A stretch of 64,000 bases of DNA from CAYWNA01 sp964459305 (GTDB lineage Bacteria; Planctomycetota; Planctomycetia; Pirellulales; Pirellulaceae): positions 51,812 through 115,811 of the forward strand of contig CAYWNA010000011.1 of assembly GCA_964459305.1 (NCBI GenBank), given 5' to 3'. Position 1 is the first letter of the stretch. Every line of letters starts with the position of its first letter. The position numbers and the translations under genes are program-made. Of the stretch, positions 9,360 through 17,900 are shown in pieces. The notes under the pieces are model-generated. The model saw nothing but the letters and a program-made list of their open reading frames with translations. It had not been told where the DNA came from and made no database searches.

Positions 9360-12300
9360 ATGAGAACGATGCGTATTGCAGTGGAACTCGCGGCGTTGTC
9401 GGCAGTGCTGTTGGCTGCTTGTGCCGGACGATGTGTGGCGGCAGAGCAAACGGTAGGGGACCAGGCGAAACGCTTGCTTGATACGGCAGGGGTCAAGGGC
9501 GGCCTGATTGTGCATCTCGGTTGCGGTGACGGGCGTCTTACGGCGGCGCTAGGCGAGTCGGACAGGTTTGTGGTGCACGGACTGGACGACAACGAGGACG
9601 CCATCACCGAGGCGCGCCGACACATATCCGCCGAGGGCGTCTATGGGCGCACAAGCGTTCGGCGTTTCAGTGGAAAACGACTGCCCTACGTGGACAATCT
9701 GGTGAACCTGGTCGTGGCAAGTGGCGAGTGTCAGGTGGCAGATGCGGAGATCGCTCGCGTTCTGGCTCCTGGTGGCGTTGCCCTTACCCTCGACCCTCAA
9801 CTCTCAACTCTCGACTCTTACCGCAAGCCGTGGCCTGCGGAGATCGACGAGTGGACGCATTTCCTGCATGGACCCGACAATAACGCCGTAGCGCAAGACC
9901 GCGTCGTCGGTCCCCCGTATCACTTGCAGTGGCTCGGGTGGCCCAGGCATTTGAGGAGTCACGAGCACCTGAACAGCTTGTCCGCGCTTGTCTCCGCGCG
10001 TGGGCGAATCTTCTACATCATCGACGAAGGCCCCACGGCCGCAGTCACGTCGCCGTCGAGGTGGCGATTGGTGGCGCGTGACGCGTTCAACGGTGTCCTG
10101 CTCTGGAAGCGCGACCTCGGTCCGTGGGAAGGGCATTTCCGTCTATTCCGCAGCGGGCCGCCCGATGTCGCTCGCCGATTGGTTGCCGTGGACGACAGGG
10201 TCTACGCAACTCTGGGTTATGGTAAGCAGGTGGCGGCCTACGACGCAGTAACCGGAGAGACCCTGCGTACCTATGATGAAACGGACGGTGCTCTGGAAAT
10301 CGTCTACGACAAAGGACGATTGTTCGTTTTGGTCGGGAGCATTGACAAGGATGCGTTTGCGGATAGCTCCAGGCGTTTCTATCCTTCGCCCGCGCCACGG
10401 AACAAGGGAATCGTGGTCGTGGACGCAGAATCGGGTGAACTCCTTTGGAAACGAGCGGATCAGGACACAGCAGCGGTGATGGCCACGACCCTGGCCGTTT
10501 CGGGCCAACGGTTGTTCTTCCAGAACACCAAGCAGTTGATCTGCCTCGACGCCGGTTCGGGCCAGGAACACTGGCGGGCCGACCGCCCTGCGTACACAAC
10601 GCGGCTGTCATGGTCCGCGCCGACCCTGGTCGTCTGCGACGACGTCGTGTTGTCTGCAGACGCATCCACCGGCGGTCTGCCGCGGGAGGCCAGCCGAGGG
10701 GCGGACGCCGTCGAGTGGATCATGAGCGATACCGACATACGCAAGCACCCGCCCGGTGACCTCATCGCGTTTTCTGCACAAACGGGCGAGCGGCTCTGGT
10801 CGACCGAGAGTCTGCAAGGATTCTGCTGTCCCGGAGACATCTTTGTGATAGACGATCTGGTATGGGCAGGTGCCATCGTCGCTCCGGCTCAGCAGACACT
10901 GGACGTCGCCCTCGACCTGAAAACCGGCGAGGTCAAGAAGCGTCGTTCCGGTGACGGTCCGCCCGTGGGTGGACACGCCCGATGCTACCGCAACAAGGCA
11001 ACCGAACGGTTCCTGGTGCTCGGCGGCAGCGGCGTCGAGTTTGTTGACTTGACCGACTGGAGTTGGACCGCCGATTCCTGGGTACGGGGAACGTGTCAAT
11101 ACGGCGTCATGCCATCGAACGGCCTGCTGTACGTTCCTCCCGATTCCTGTGCCTGCCGCCCGAACGCCCGACTCCACGGCTTCACGGCAATGGCACCGAA
11201 GAAGCAGAGAGCAGAGAGCCAAGAGCAGAGAGCCGAAGACCGTCTCCACCGCGGTCCGGCCTACTCCGGCATCCAGCATCCAGTATCCGGCATCCAGCAT
11301 CCAGATTCCTGGCCCACCTACCGCCACGACGCTCGACGTAGCGGGGCGACCGGCGCGACTGTACCTGCACACCTGAAGCCCGACTGGCAGGCCGACCTGG
11401 GGGGCCGTTTGAGCAGCCCGGTTGTCGCGGGTGGCCGGGCCTACGTATCGCGCGTCGACGCGCACGTCGTTTGCGCCCTGGATGTGGAGTCGGGCCGGAC
11501 GGTCTGGAGTCGTACTGTTGGTGGCCCCGTGGACTCGCCGCCGACCGCCTGTCGCGATCGTGTGATATTCGGCTGTCGCGATGGCTGGGTCTATTGCCTC
11601 CGGGCCAGTGACGGGGAGCTCGCATGGCGCTTTCGTGCGACACCCGAGGATCGGTTGCTGATGGCCCCCGACGGAATCGAGTCTGTGTGGCCGGTGCACG
11701 GCAGCGTCTTGGTGCGGGATGAGTTGGTGTGGTTCGCGGCGGGTCGTTCGTCCTACTTGGACGGCGGAATCCGCTTGTGCGTCCTGGAGCTGAAGACCGG
11801 CAAACCGGTGTTCGAACGGCAGCTCGACGCTCGCGATCCCGCGTCTTTAACCGTTTCGAGCACGGGTCGCGGCCGGGCGGTGCGCAACCGTATGCTGGGG
11901 ACGTTGCCGGATATTCTGTCGTCTTCGGGCGATGTTGTGTTCATGGGATGGACGTGTTTCGATGGCGAGGGCAAGCTCGTCAATGTCTTGAAGCCACACC
12001 TATTCAGCGCGACCGGTTTCTTAGACGACACATGGTGGCACCGGACTTACTGGCAGTACGGTACGTGGATGCGAGGCGGCTTCGGTGGATGGCCGCAGGC
12101 TGCGCGACAAGTGCCGGCCGGCCGAGTGCTGGTCGAAAGCGAAGACGCCATTTTCGGTTTTGGCCGATCGAAATTTGACCCCGGCAACCCCGATGGCGTC
12201 CACGCCGGCCACATCGGCGTGATCAAAGACGGATACCAAGACAGTGGTCGCGTCGATTACTCGCAGAATCCCTTCCGGCTTTTTGCCACTGCGAAGCCAA

Positions 12301-12623
12301 ACGCAGAGAAGGTCAAACAAGGCAAGCGGACAGCCGTCGAAAACAAATGGCAGCGTTCGGTCCCGATCTTGGGTCGAGCCATGCTTCTGGCTGACCAAAC
12401 GCTGTTTATTGCCGGTCCCGCCGCCGGACAGAAGAACCGTGGCTTGGTTCACCTCGACACCGTACAGCCCGGCCAGCTTCTGTCCGTCTCCGCCGCCGAC
12501 GGCACGCTGCTGGCCGATCACGAACTCGCGGCGGCTCCCGTACTCGACGGCATGGCAGCCATTCCCGGTCGCCTGCTGATCTCATGCACCAACGGTTCCG
12601 TCTGCTGTTTTGCTGAACGTTGA
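9360..12623 (+). CDS. Exported fusion: Rossmann methyltransferase domain plus PQQ-type beta-propellers
   Basis: The ATG at 9360 lies about 9 bases after an AAGGAG box and begins a signal peptide (MRTMRIAVELAALSAVLLAACAGRCVAAE). Residues 40-143 form a class I SAM-methyltransferase-like domain with the glycine-rich motif VHLGCGDGRL (51-60). After a short repeat-derived linker come two quinoprotein-like propeller regions with many A-x-D-x-x-T/S-G-x-x-L/x-W blades (for example AYDAVTGETL, VVDAESGELLW, ALDVESGRTVW, CLRASDGELAW). Nothing shows that it binds PQQ. A methyltransferase behind a signal peptide is odd because SAM is not expected outside the cytoplasm, so the domain may be a degenerate structural module. 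In-frame low-complexity inserts lie at 9789-9819 and 11204-11307. It follows the glycosidase gene by 58 bp. Confidence 0.75.
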   Translation: MRTMRIAVELAALSAVLLAACAGRCVAAEQTVGDQAKRLLDTAGVKGGLIVHLGCGDGRLTAALGESDRFVVHGLDDNEDAITEARRHISAEGVYGRTSVRRFSGKRLPYVDNLVNLVVASGECQVADAEIARVLAPGGVALTLDPQLSTLDSYRKPWPAEIDEWTHFLHGPDNNAVAQDRVVGPPYHLQWLGWPRHLRSHEHLNSLSALVSARGRIFYIIDEGPTAAVTSPSRWRLVARDAFNGVLLWKRDLGPWEGHFRLFRSGPPDVARRLVAVDDRVYATLGYGKQVAAYDAVTGETLRTYDETDGALEIVYDKGRLFVLVGSIDKDAFADSSRRFYPSPAPRNKGIVVVDAESGELLWKRADQDTAAVMATTLAVSGQRLFFQNTKQLICLDAGSGQEHWRADRPAYTTRLSWSAPTLVVCDDVVLSADASTGGLPREASRGADAVEWIMSDTDIRKHPPGDLIAFSAQTGERLWSTESLQGFCCPGDIFVIDDLVWAGAIVAPAQQTLDVALDLKTGEVKKRRSGDGPPVGGHARCYRNKATERFLVLGGSGVEFVDLTDWSWTADSWVRGTCQYGVMPSNGLLYVPPDSCACRPNARLHGFTAMAPKKQRAESQEQRAEDRLHRGPAYSGIQHPVSGIQHPDSWPTYRHDARRSGATGATVPAHLKPDWQADLGGRLSSPVVAGGRAYVSRVDAHVVCALDVESGRTVWSRTVGGPVDSPPTACRDRVIFGCRDGWVYCLRASDGELAWRFRATPEDRLLMAPDGIESVWPVHGSVLVRDELVWFAAGRSSYLDGGIRLCVLELKTGKPVFERQLDARDPASLTVSSTGRGRAVRNRMLGTLPDILSSSGDVVFMGWTCFDGEGKLVNVLKPHLFSATGFLDDTWWHRTYWQYGTWMRGGFGGWPQAARQVPAGRVLVESEDAIFGFGRSKFDPGNPDGVHAGHIGVIKDGYQDSGRVDYSQNPFRLFATAKPNAEKVKQGKRTAVENKWQRSVPILGRAMLLADQTLFIAGPAAGQKNRGLVHLDTVQPGQLLSVSAADGTLLADHELAAAPVLDGMAAIPGRLLISCTNGSVCCFAER
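9789..9819 (+). repeat. In-frame CTCAACTCTCAACTCTCGAC microsatellite
   Basis: A pyrimidine-rich tandem built on units like CTCAACTCT lies inside the methyltransferase/propeller gene exactly between the two domains. It is translated as DPQLSTLDS and does not break the frame. It looks like dispersed intergenic filler that was captured in frame. Confidence 0.6.
11204..11307 (+). repeat. In-frame direct-repeat insert in the quinoprotein gene
   Basis: Two low-complexity stretches sit between the two propeller regions: a purine-rich run of GCAGAGAG/CCAAGAG units (11204-11236) and a run of GGCATCCAGCATCCAG/TATCC units (11265-11307), the latter made of a roughly 20-bp unit copied twice. The reading frame stays open and encodes a charged linker (KKQRAESQEQRAEDR, then SGIQHPVSGIQHPDS) just before a typical SWPTYRHDARRSG quinoprotein module start. 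Confidence 0.65.
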
Positions 12624-12942
12624 GGGAACGTCCCTCGCTAGTTGGGTGCAATGCTGTCAGATTGATTCGATGGCAGCTTAGCTTCGGAGCGTTATCGTAA
12701 AGTGACTGCTGGTCAGATTCCAGGTAACGTGCGCCAACCGAAACCGCCAAGAAGCCGAGCCAAAACGCACGTGAGGGCCATTTCGTGCCAATGGCAAAAG
12801 CAATCGCCGCCAAGAGCGCCAGGGCGGAGCACGCAGACACGACGACTGCGGATGATTCACACGGAAACCGCAGCAGCGCCAGTGCTACGGCAACGGCCGC
12901 AATCGCGAATGCTAGTGTTCGAATTGAATATCGCATTGGCAT
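12406..12942 (-). CDS. Small membrane protein, probably 3'-degraded
   Basis: From the ATG at 12942 (or the one at 12936) the product begins MPMRYSIRTLAFAIAAVAVALALL, a start typical of small planctomycete membrane proteins, and has three hydrophobic segments within about 85 residues. The gene starts 4 bp after the stop of the preceding minus-strand gene, so the two are probably co-transcribed. After about residue 100 the frame turns Arg-rich and runs roughly 220 bp antisense into the 3' end of the quinoprotein gene, where it looks like a shadow reading. I therefore think the original C-terminus has been lost and the stop at 12406 is accidental. Only the N-terminal part, about 12630-12942, is credible as coding. 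Confidence 0.4.
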   Translation of the reverse strand: MPMRYSIRTLAFAIAAVAVALALLRFPCESSAVVVSACSALALLAAIAFAIGTKWPSRAFWLGFLAVSVGARYLESDQQSLYDNAPKLSCHRINLTALHPTSEGRSLNVQQNSRRNRWCMRSAGDREWLPCRRVREPPRVRDRPAACRRRRRRTEAGRAVRCRGEPSHGSSVRRRDRQ

Positions 12943-12946
12943 GCGC

Positions 12947-13717
12947 TCACTTCTGCGGAGATGGTTCTTCCCACCATTCCGGCTCAAGGAATTCCTTCCG
13001 AATGCGAGCCTCGTCATCGGTAAGGAATGCTCCGTGCTTCTGCGTCGTCCAATACTCGTAGAACGCGGACCGTAATGTTGGGTCAGTGATTCTGAACTTG
13101 CCAGCCTCTTCTAGAGATTCGAGCCATCTACGCGTTGCATCGAATGCCTCCAACCCGGCTTGCTGCCAGAGAATGCGGCCACCGCCGTATTCGTCGTACA
13201 AGTGTCGTTGGAGCTTCCAGTTTTGCAACACGAAGAGCGCAAAGAACTTTCCAGGCGGCCTCAGTTTCGCTTGGAAGGTCCGTCGCTCGATTTCGAGTTG
13301 CCGCTTTTCTTCCTCCTTCAGTTCTTCGTTCGCAAGCTTCTGCTCGACCGCGTTGAGCTTCGCGCGCAGTTCAGGTTCCTGCCCCTTAATGCGCTCGCGA
13401 TGCTTCTTGTCGAAGTGTGCTGCCGCGGTAGCGATCTCAGATTCGGCCGGTGTGATTTCCGCCTCATGCGTCTGTCGATAGGCTTGCATGACGGGAGCGC
13501 TGAACAGGCGATGAAGTTCGGCGTGCCGTCGTACATTCTCGCCGGTGCGGATTTCGTCACGATATACGGGCTTGCCGAGGACCTCACCGATCTGTTCTCT
13601 CTGGGGCTCGTCGTTCTCTTGACCCACGAGCGGAGTTGCCACGGCCCCCAATGCAAGGACGATCAGCAAACCGGGCAAGGTGGAATACCAAACGTGGGCG
13701 TTCGAAGGCGTCGACAT
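12947..13717 (-). CDS. Exported coiled-coil protein with a SurA-like N-terminal segment
   Basis: The start MSTPSNAHV (ATG complement of 13715-13717) is chosen because a hydrophobic anchor or signal segment, TLPGLLIVLALGAVATPLVG, follows about ten residues later; an upstream ATG adds only Arg-rich residues. The 256-residue protein continues with EQIGEVLGKPVYRDEI, which resembles the first strand-helix unit of SurA/PpiC-type chaperones, and then a highly charged helix (about residues 95-150, with KLANEELKEEEKRQLEIERR) that should form a coiled coil. No PPIase domain follows, so a periplasmic chaperone role is only a guess. It is followed 4 bp later by a small membrane-protein gene. Confidence 0.55.
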   Translation of the reverse strand: MSTPSNAHVWYSTLPGLLIVLALGAVATPLVGQENDEPQREQIGEVLGKPVYRDEIRTGENVRRHAELHRLFSAPVMQAYRQTHEAEITPAESEIATAAAHFDKKHRERIKGQEPELRAKLNAVEQKLANEELKEEEKRQLEIERRTFQAKLRPPGKFFALFVLQNWKLQRHLYDEYGGGRILWQQAGLEAFDATRRWLESLEEAGKFRITDPTLRSAFYEYWTTQKHGAFLTDDEARIRKEFLEPEWWEEPSPQK

Positions 13718-13882
13718 GCGGTGTCTCTCTGTAGGCGATCGTCTACGCATCACCAGGCCGGCGCTGATGACTCTGCATCCAAGTCCGGCCCGGTCGTCGG
13801 CGACGCTGCATACGGTTGTTCGCCGCGTGAGGCGGCTACGAAGTTACGACGTGAACGACCTGCGGACCCGAAGTAAGGGGGA

Positions 13883-14155
13883 CTACCCTTTCCGTGTGAA
13901 AATCATCGCACCATTCACTTCCTGGCACAACTCCCAACCGTCTTTGCCCGGGAAGTTCAAGTGTTTTTCGAAGGTCGCGCCTATTTCGCCCCTCCCGCGT
14001 GCGTCGTCAATCATCTTCACAACATCGACCACCTTATACTCCCAGGTCGGTTGAGTGACATGTGTTTGTGTCACTTGAGCCCGAGAGTGTGATACAGCGA
14101 ACACGGCAGCAACAATGAGGACTGCAAGGGCAATCGAAACTCTGAGCGAGCGCAT
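13883..14155 (-). CDS. Small secreted DUF4177-like protein
   Basis: The ATG (complement of 14153-14155) follows a near-perfect AAGGAGG box, and the first 26 residues form a signal peptide (MRSLRVSIALAVLIVAAVFAVSHSRA). The remaining 64 residues match the short DUF4177 pattern: WEYKVVDVV at the start, a helical middle, and NFPGKDGWELCQEVNGAMIFTRK at the end, where the GWEL motif is diagnostic. The family's function is unknown. The gene stands alone, transcribed away from the blaI-like gene, with 165 bp separating it from the next minus-strand gene. The 90-residue length is normal for the family. Confidence 0.7.
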   Translation of the reverse strand: MRSLRVSIALAVLIVAAVFAVSHSRAQVTQTHVTQPTWEYKVVDVVKMIDDARGRGEIGATFEKHLNFPGKDGWELCQEVNGAMIFTRKG

Positions 14156-14555
14156 TTGAGGAAGCCTCCTTCATGGGTAACGCTTGTTGAACAACAGCGA
14201 GTTATTCGCCAAAGAAGCTAAGGTCTTGGTGGTAGCACTGAGCTTGGTTCGAAAGGGTCGATTCGCTCCGTCATTGGGATCTCGCAATTCGTTACATCAC
14301 GGGGGTTTGTGTCCGCATATCATTTACATCTTCGGCGAGAATGCAATGATCGACAGCAGCGATTTTGGGATATGCTCGACGCATTATCTTTTAAATCTTT
14401 AGATGATCCTATTGACCGACAGGTTGGGTTTACCTATGATCTTCTAAAGAATTAAATGATGCGGGTGACTTGCTCGCTCTTGCCCTCGCGGAGATTCGTT
14501 CTCAGAGCGATCTCGGTCGATCACATTCACAATCTCTTATTGCCAGGACAGCACT
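14156..14555. other. Divergent intergenic region with a long AT-rich dyad
   Basis: No gene is supported. This region separates the minus-strand DUF4177-like gene from the plus-strand blaI-like gene and should hold promoters for both. Its main feature is the 23-bp inverted repeat described separately at 14386-14460. The stretch around it is clearly more AT-rich than the flanking genes. Confidence 0.6.
14386..14460. promoter_or_regulatory. Candidate BlaI-type operator or dyad upstream of the blaI-like gene
   Basis: Two 23-bp arms, 14386-14408 (core TTTAAATCTTTAGATGATC) and 14438-14460 (core GATCTTCTAAAGAATTAAA), are reverse complements except at three or four positions, with a 29-bp spacer. 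They lie 96 bp upstream of the blaI-like start. BlaI/MecI repressors are known to bind dyads in their own promoters, so autoregulatory binding is a sensible inference. The arms do not contain the TACA/TGTA half-sites of staphylococcal BlaI, so the assignment rests on position and symmetry. A transcribed hairpin is the alternative. Confidence 0.45.
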
Positions 14556-14954
14556 ATGGCTCGCTCGGGCTCTGAGCATCCGACGGAACTGGAACTCGAA
14601 ATCCTCAAGGTCTTGTGGGACGAATCGCCACTGCTGGTTCGCGATGTTCGTGCCCGCCTCGGCGAGCGGGCCGGCAGGCCGCTCTCCCATAGCACCGTGA
14701 TCACGATGCTGAACATCATGGTCCGCAAAGGGTATTTGCGGCGACGAAAGGACGGCAAGGCGTTCCTTTTCTCGCCCAAGGTGGAAAAAGAAAGCGTGAC
14801 CGGCGGCATGATGAGCGACTTGCTTTCGCGGGTCTTCGATGACTCTCCGTCGGCGATGGTGTTGAATCTTCTGGAAACGGCGGATATCGACGCGGATGAG
14901 TTGGCCGAACTGCGCCGACTGATCGGGCGCAAGGCAAAGGAGCAAAAGAAATGA
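14556..14954 (+). CDS. BlaI/MecI/CopY-family transcriptional repressor
   Basis: The 132-residue protein has the family's winged-helix layout: LTELEILKVLWDES-like helix 1 (here TELELEILKVLWDESPLLV), recognition helix LSHSTVITMLNIMVRKGYL, and wing RRRKDGKAFLFSPKVEKES, then a helical dimerisation tail (LLSRVFDDSPSAMVLNLLE). Its stop overlaps the next start by 4 bp (ATGA), coupling translation to the BlaR1-like sensor. In the known paradigm the sensor protease triggers cleavage of the repressor, which releases its target promoters. No beta-lactamase gene lies nearby, so the regulon is probably not antibiotic-related. A dyad 96 bp upstream is a possible autoregulatory site. Confidence 0.9.
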   Translation: MARSGSEHPTELELEILKVLWDESPLLVRDVRARLGERAGRPLSHSTVITMLNIMVRKGYLRRRKDGKAFLFSPKVEKESVTGGMMSDLLSRVFDDSPSAMVLNLLETADIDADELAELRRLIGRKAKEQKK

Positions 14955-17900
14955 ATCGGTTGGCGCTTATTGATCCCGCATTTGCCGGGCGGCTCTGCCT
15001 GACGCTCTTGCACTCCGCGTGGCAAGTGGCGCTGCTGGCTCTGGTTGCCTGGAGTTTTGAACGGTTCTGGCGAAATCGATCGGTCGAGCGGTGTTACGCC
15101 CTGCACGTTGCGGCGCTTGTCGCGGCAATTGCGGCGATGCCGATCACGTTTGCCCTCGTCGAAGTTGCGACAACCACAAGCGACGCCCCGACTGCGGAGC
15201 CTCCGGTCGCGAGAGCCGTTTTGGCGGTGGCGCCCACTTCGCCCGCCACGACCGTGGCTTCCCCTGTAAACGCAAGCCAGGCACAAGCGGTTGGTCCGAC
15301 ATCTACCTTGGGCGGTCTGCCGGCACCGCCCCCTGCGCGTTTGCCGGCCCAAGCGACGAAAGCCGGGAACTTGTCGGTACTTTGGCTGCAGGTTGCCCCA
15401 TGGATTGTCGCATTGTACACCGTCGGCGTGACGGTCATGCTCTTTCGGCTGACGGCGGGCATTTGGCGAGCACACCGGCTGGGTAAGGATGCTGAATCGG
15501 TCACTGCCGGCCCCTTGGTTGATGCCTTGAATGCACTTGCGCGCCAGTGGTCCATGCGGATCGTGCCCACGCTGGCCCAGGCCGAGCACATCGTCGTGCC
15601 GAAAATTGTCGGTTTTGTGCGACCGATGATTCTCCTCCCGGCCTCTGCAGTCACCGGTCTATCGCCGGACGAGTTGGACATGATTATCGCGCACGAGCTA
15701 GCCCATGTGCGACGAAGCGACATGTGGATCGCTCTGATCCAACGCTTGGCCGAAGCGTTGCTGTTCTTCAACCCGGCTCTTTGGTATCTCAGTCGCCGCA
15801 TTAGCACCCTTCGCGAGTATTGCTGCGACGAGTTGACTTGCCGGGCGATGTCCAATTCCGACACAGAGCCGCGCGCCCGTTATGCGGCTGCGCTGCTGAG
15901 GGTTGTAGAACTTGCCAGATCCGGCACTATGGGCCGTGGCGACAATCCGGTGCCGGTAGGCAGCGACCTGGCAGCGCTTGCCGCCAGCGGACGCTCGGCT
16001 TCCGAGCTTCGCCGTCGTGTTGCTCGTCTATTTGGCGAACCGCTCCGCGAGCCGCTACGAGTCTCCCGCGGCGGCCTGCTTTCGCTTGGCATTCTGGCGA
16101 GTCTACTATTGACGGGACCAATCGTGTGGAATACCGCGGCCGATTCTGCGCCGCCGCGTGCGACGGTCGATGGTGATGCAGATACTCAAGTCGGCAATCG
16201 GCCCCAGCCCAAGTCGAATGCGGCTCGAACAGGACCTCACCGACAGTTTACGTTGCAGGTCGTTGGTCCCGATGGTAAGCCGGTTTCGAATGCAATGGTC
16301 GAAATTCGCACCGGGCCGTCACTTACTGCGGAACAGATTCTGCAGGGTGAGTTTGTTCGCAAGGGCAACTACGGGATCTTCGCCAGAACCGACGTCCAGG
16401 GCCGGCTGGTCGTCGAACCGCCTGCGAAACCACCCAGATTTAACGTGAGCATCAAACAGTCGGGATTCGGGCCGTACTGGGTTGCCTGGAGTTCCGGCAG
16501 CCACCCGCAATCGATCCCGCGCGAGTTCACCGCGGAGTTGGAGGCAGCGTGGTCGGTCGGTGGGACCGTTGTTGACAGCGACGGAAAGCCGATCGACGGC
16601 GTTTCGGTCGCCCCCAGCGTCGATTTCAAGAAGCGGCCAGGGGATACGGCTCAGTTGGGCGTCGGCACGCATATCGCGACTGACGCCGAGGGGAAGTGGC
16701 GTTTTGATTGCGTCCCCAATTCGAAGAGCGAGGTGTTTGTCGCATTCAATCACCCGGATTTCAGACCGGTGCGTCGTCCACTGACCCGTAGCGAGTTCGG
16801 CTTTGCGCGGGGGCAGGCGGCTGAGGCCAAGATCGTGTTGGAGCCGGGGCTTACGGTGACCGGCACGGTCACCGACGAATCGGGCAAGCCGGTCGCCGGG
16901 GCCTTGGTGCGGACCAAGTTTCTGAACGACATCCGCAAGGCGGCGACCGATGAACATGGTAACTACCGCCTGATCGGCTGCGAGCCGCGGATGGCCAAAA
17001 TTGTAGTGTCCGCCAAAGGCCGCGCACTCGACATGCGCGAGGTTCGCGTCGACCCAGAGATAGACCCTGTAGATTTTGAGATGCAGCCCGGCGGTCATGT
17101 CCGCATTCGTGTTGTCGACGAACAAGACAACCCGATTCCCAAAGCCCGCATCTTCTTCCAGCGTTGGCGGGGGCGGATTGACTACTTTGAGTTCGACCAC
17201 GTAGGCCAATACACCGACGAAAACGGCGTGTGGGAGTGGAACGAGGCGCCGCTGGACGAATTCAGGGCCGACATCTGCCGCCCCGGTGGGATGCAGCTCG
17301 ACGAACAATCGCTCATCGCGCGCGACGAAGAGTATGTCTTCCGCCCTCCCCGGGCGTTAGTCGTGACCGGCAAGGTGTTCGACGCCGTGACGAAGGCGCC
17401 GATTGAGACCTTCCGCGTCATCCCCGGCCTCCGCAATCGTGATCCGCGGATCCGCATGAACTGGATCCCTCGTGAAAGCTATCAAGCCGCGGGCGGCCAG
17501 TACCGCATTCGGTTGAGAAACGCCTATCTGGCGCACCTGGTCCGTATCGAAGCAGACGGCTACCAGGTCGCCACCTCACGGGACATCAAGACGGACGAGG
17601 GCGAGGTTGAAATCGATTTTCAGCTCCAGCCCGCCAAAGACATTGCCGCGACCATCACATCCGCCAGTGGTGAGCCCGCCGCCGGGGCCAAGATTGCGTT
17701 GGGCGTGGCCGGTTCGCAGATCAGCGTCAAGAACGGCGATATCGACGATGGTTCCACCTACGCGACGCGGCTCGACGTGGACGAGACCGGCCGTTTCAGC
17801 ATTCCGGGACGCGACGAGCCGTTTCAACTCGTCATCACGCATCCGACCGGCTTCGCTTACCTGAAATCGACCGACGGGCCGGTTCCGTCAAACGTGTCAC

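Noticed and set aside
11204..11307. CRISPR-like direct repeats
   Set aside because: The units are short, unequal and lack spacers; they are an in-frame tandem insert.
10608..11699. A 363-codon minus-strand frame in the quinoprotein gene
   Set aside because: It is antisense to obvious propeller blades and contains no motif.
12624..12660. A terminator after the quinoprotein gene (GAACGTCCCTCGC)
   Set aside because: GAGGGAACGTCCCTC is a short palindrome, but no T-run follows.
16319..17308. A 329-codon minus-strand frame inside the blaR1-like tail
   Set aside because: It lies wholly within a gene with clear repeated modules, lacks a plausible start site, and has shadow-type composition.
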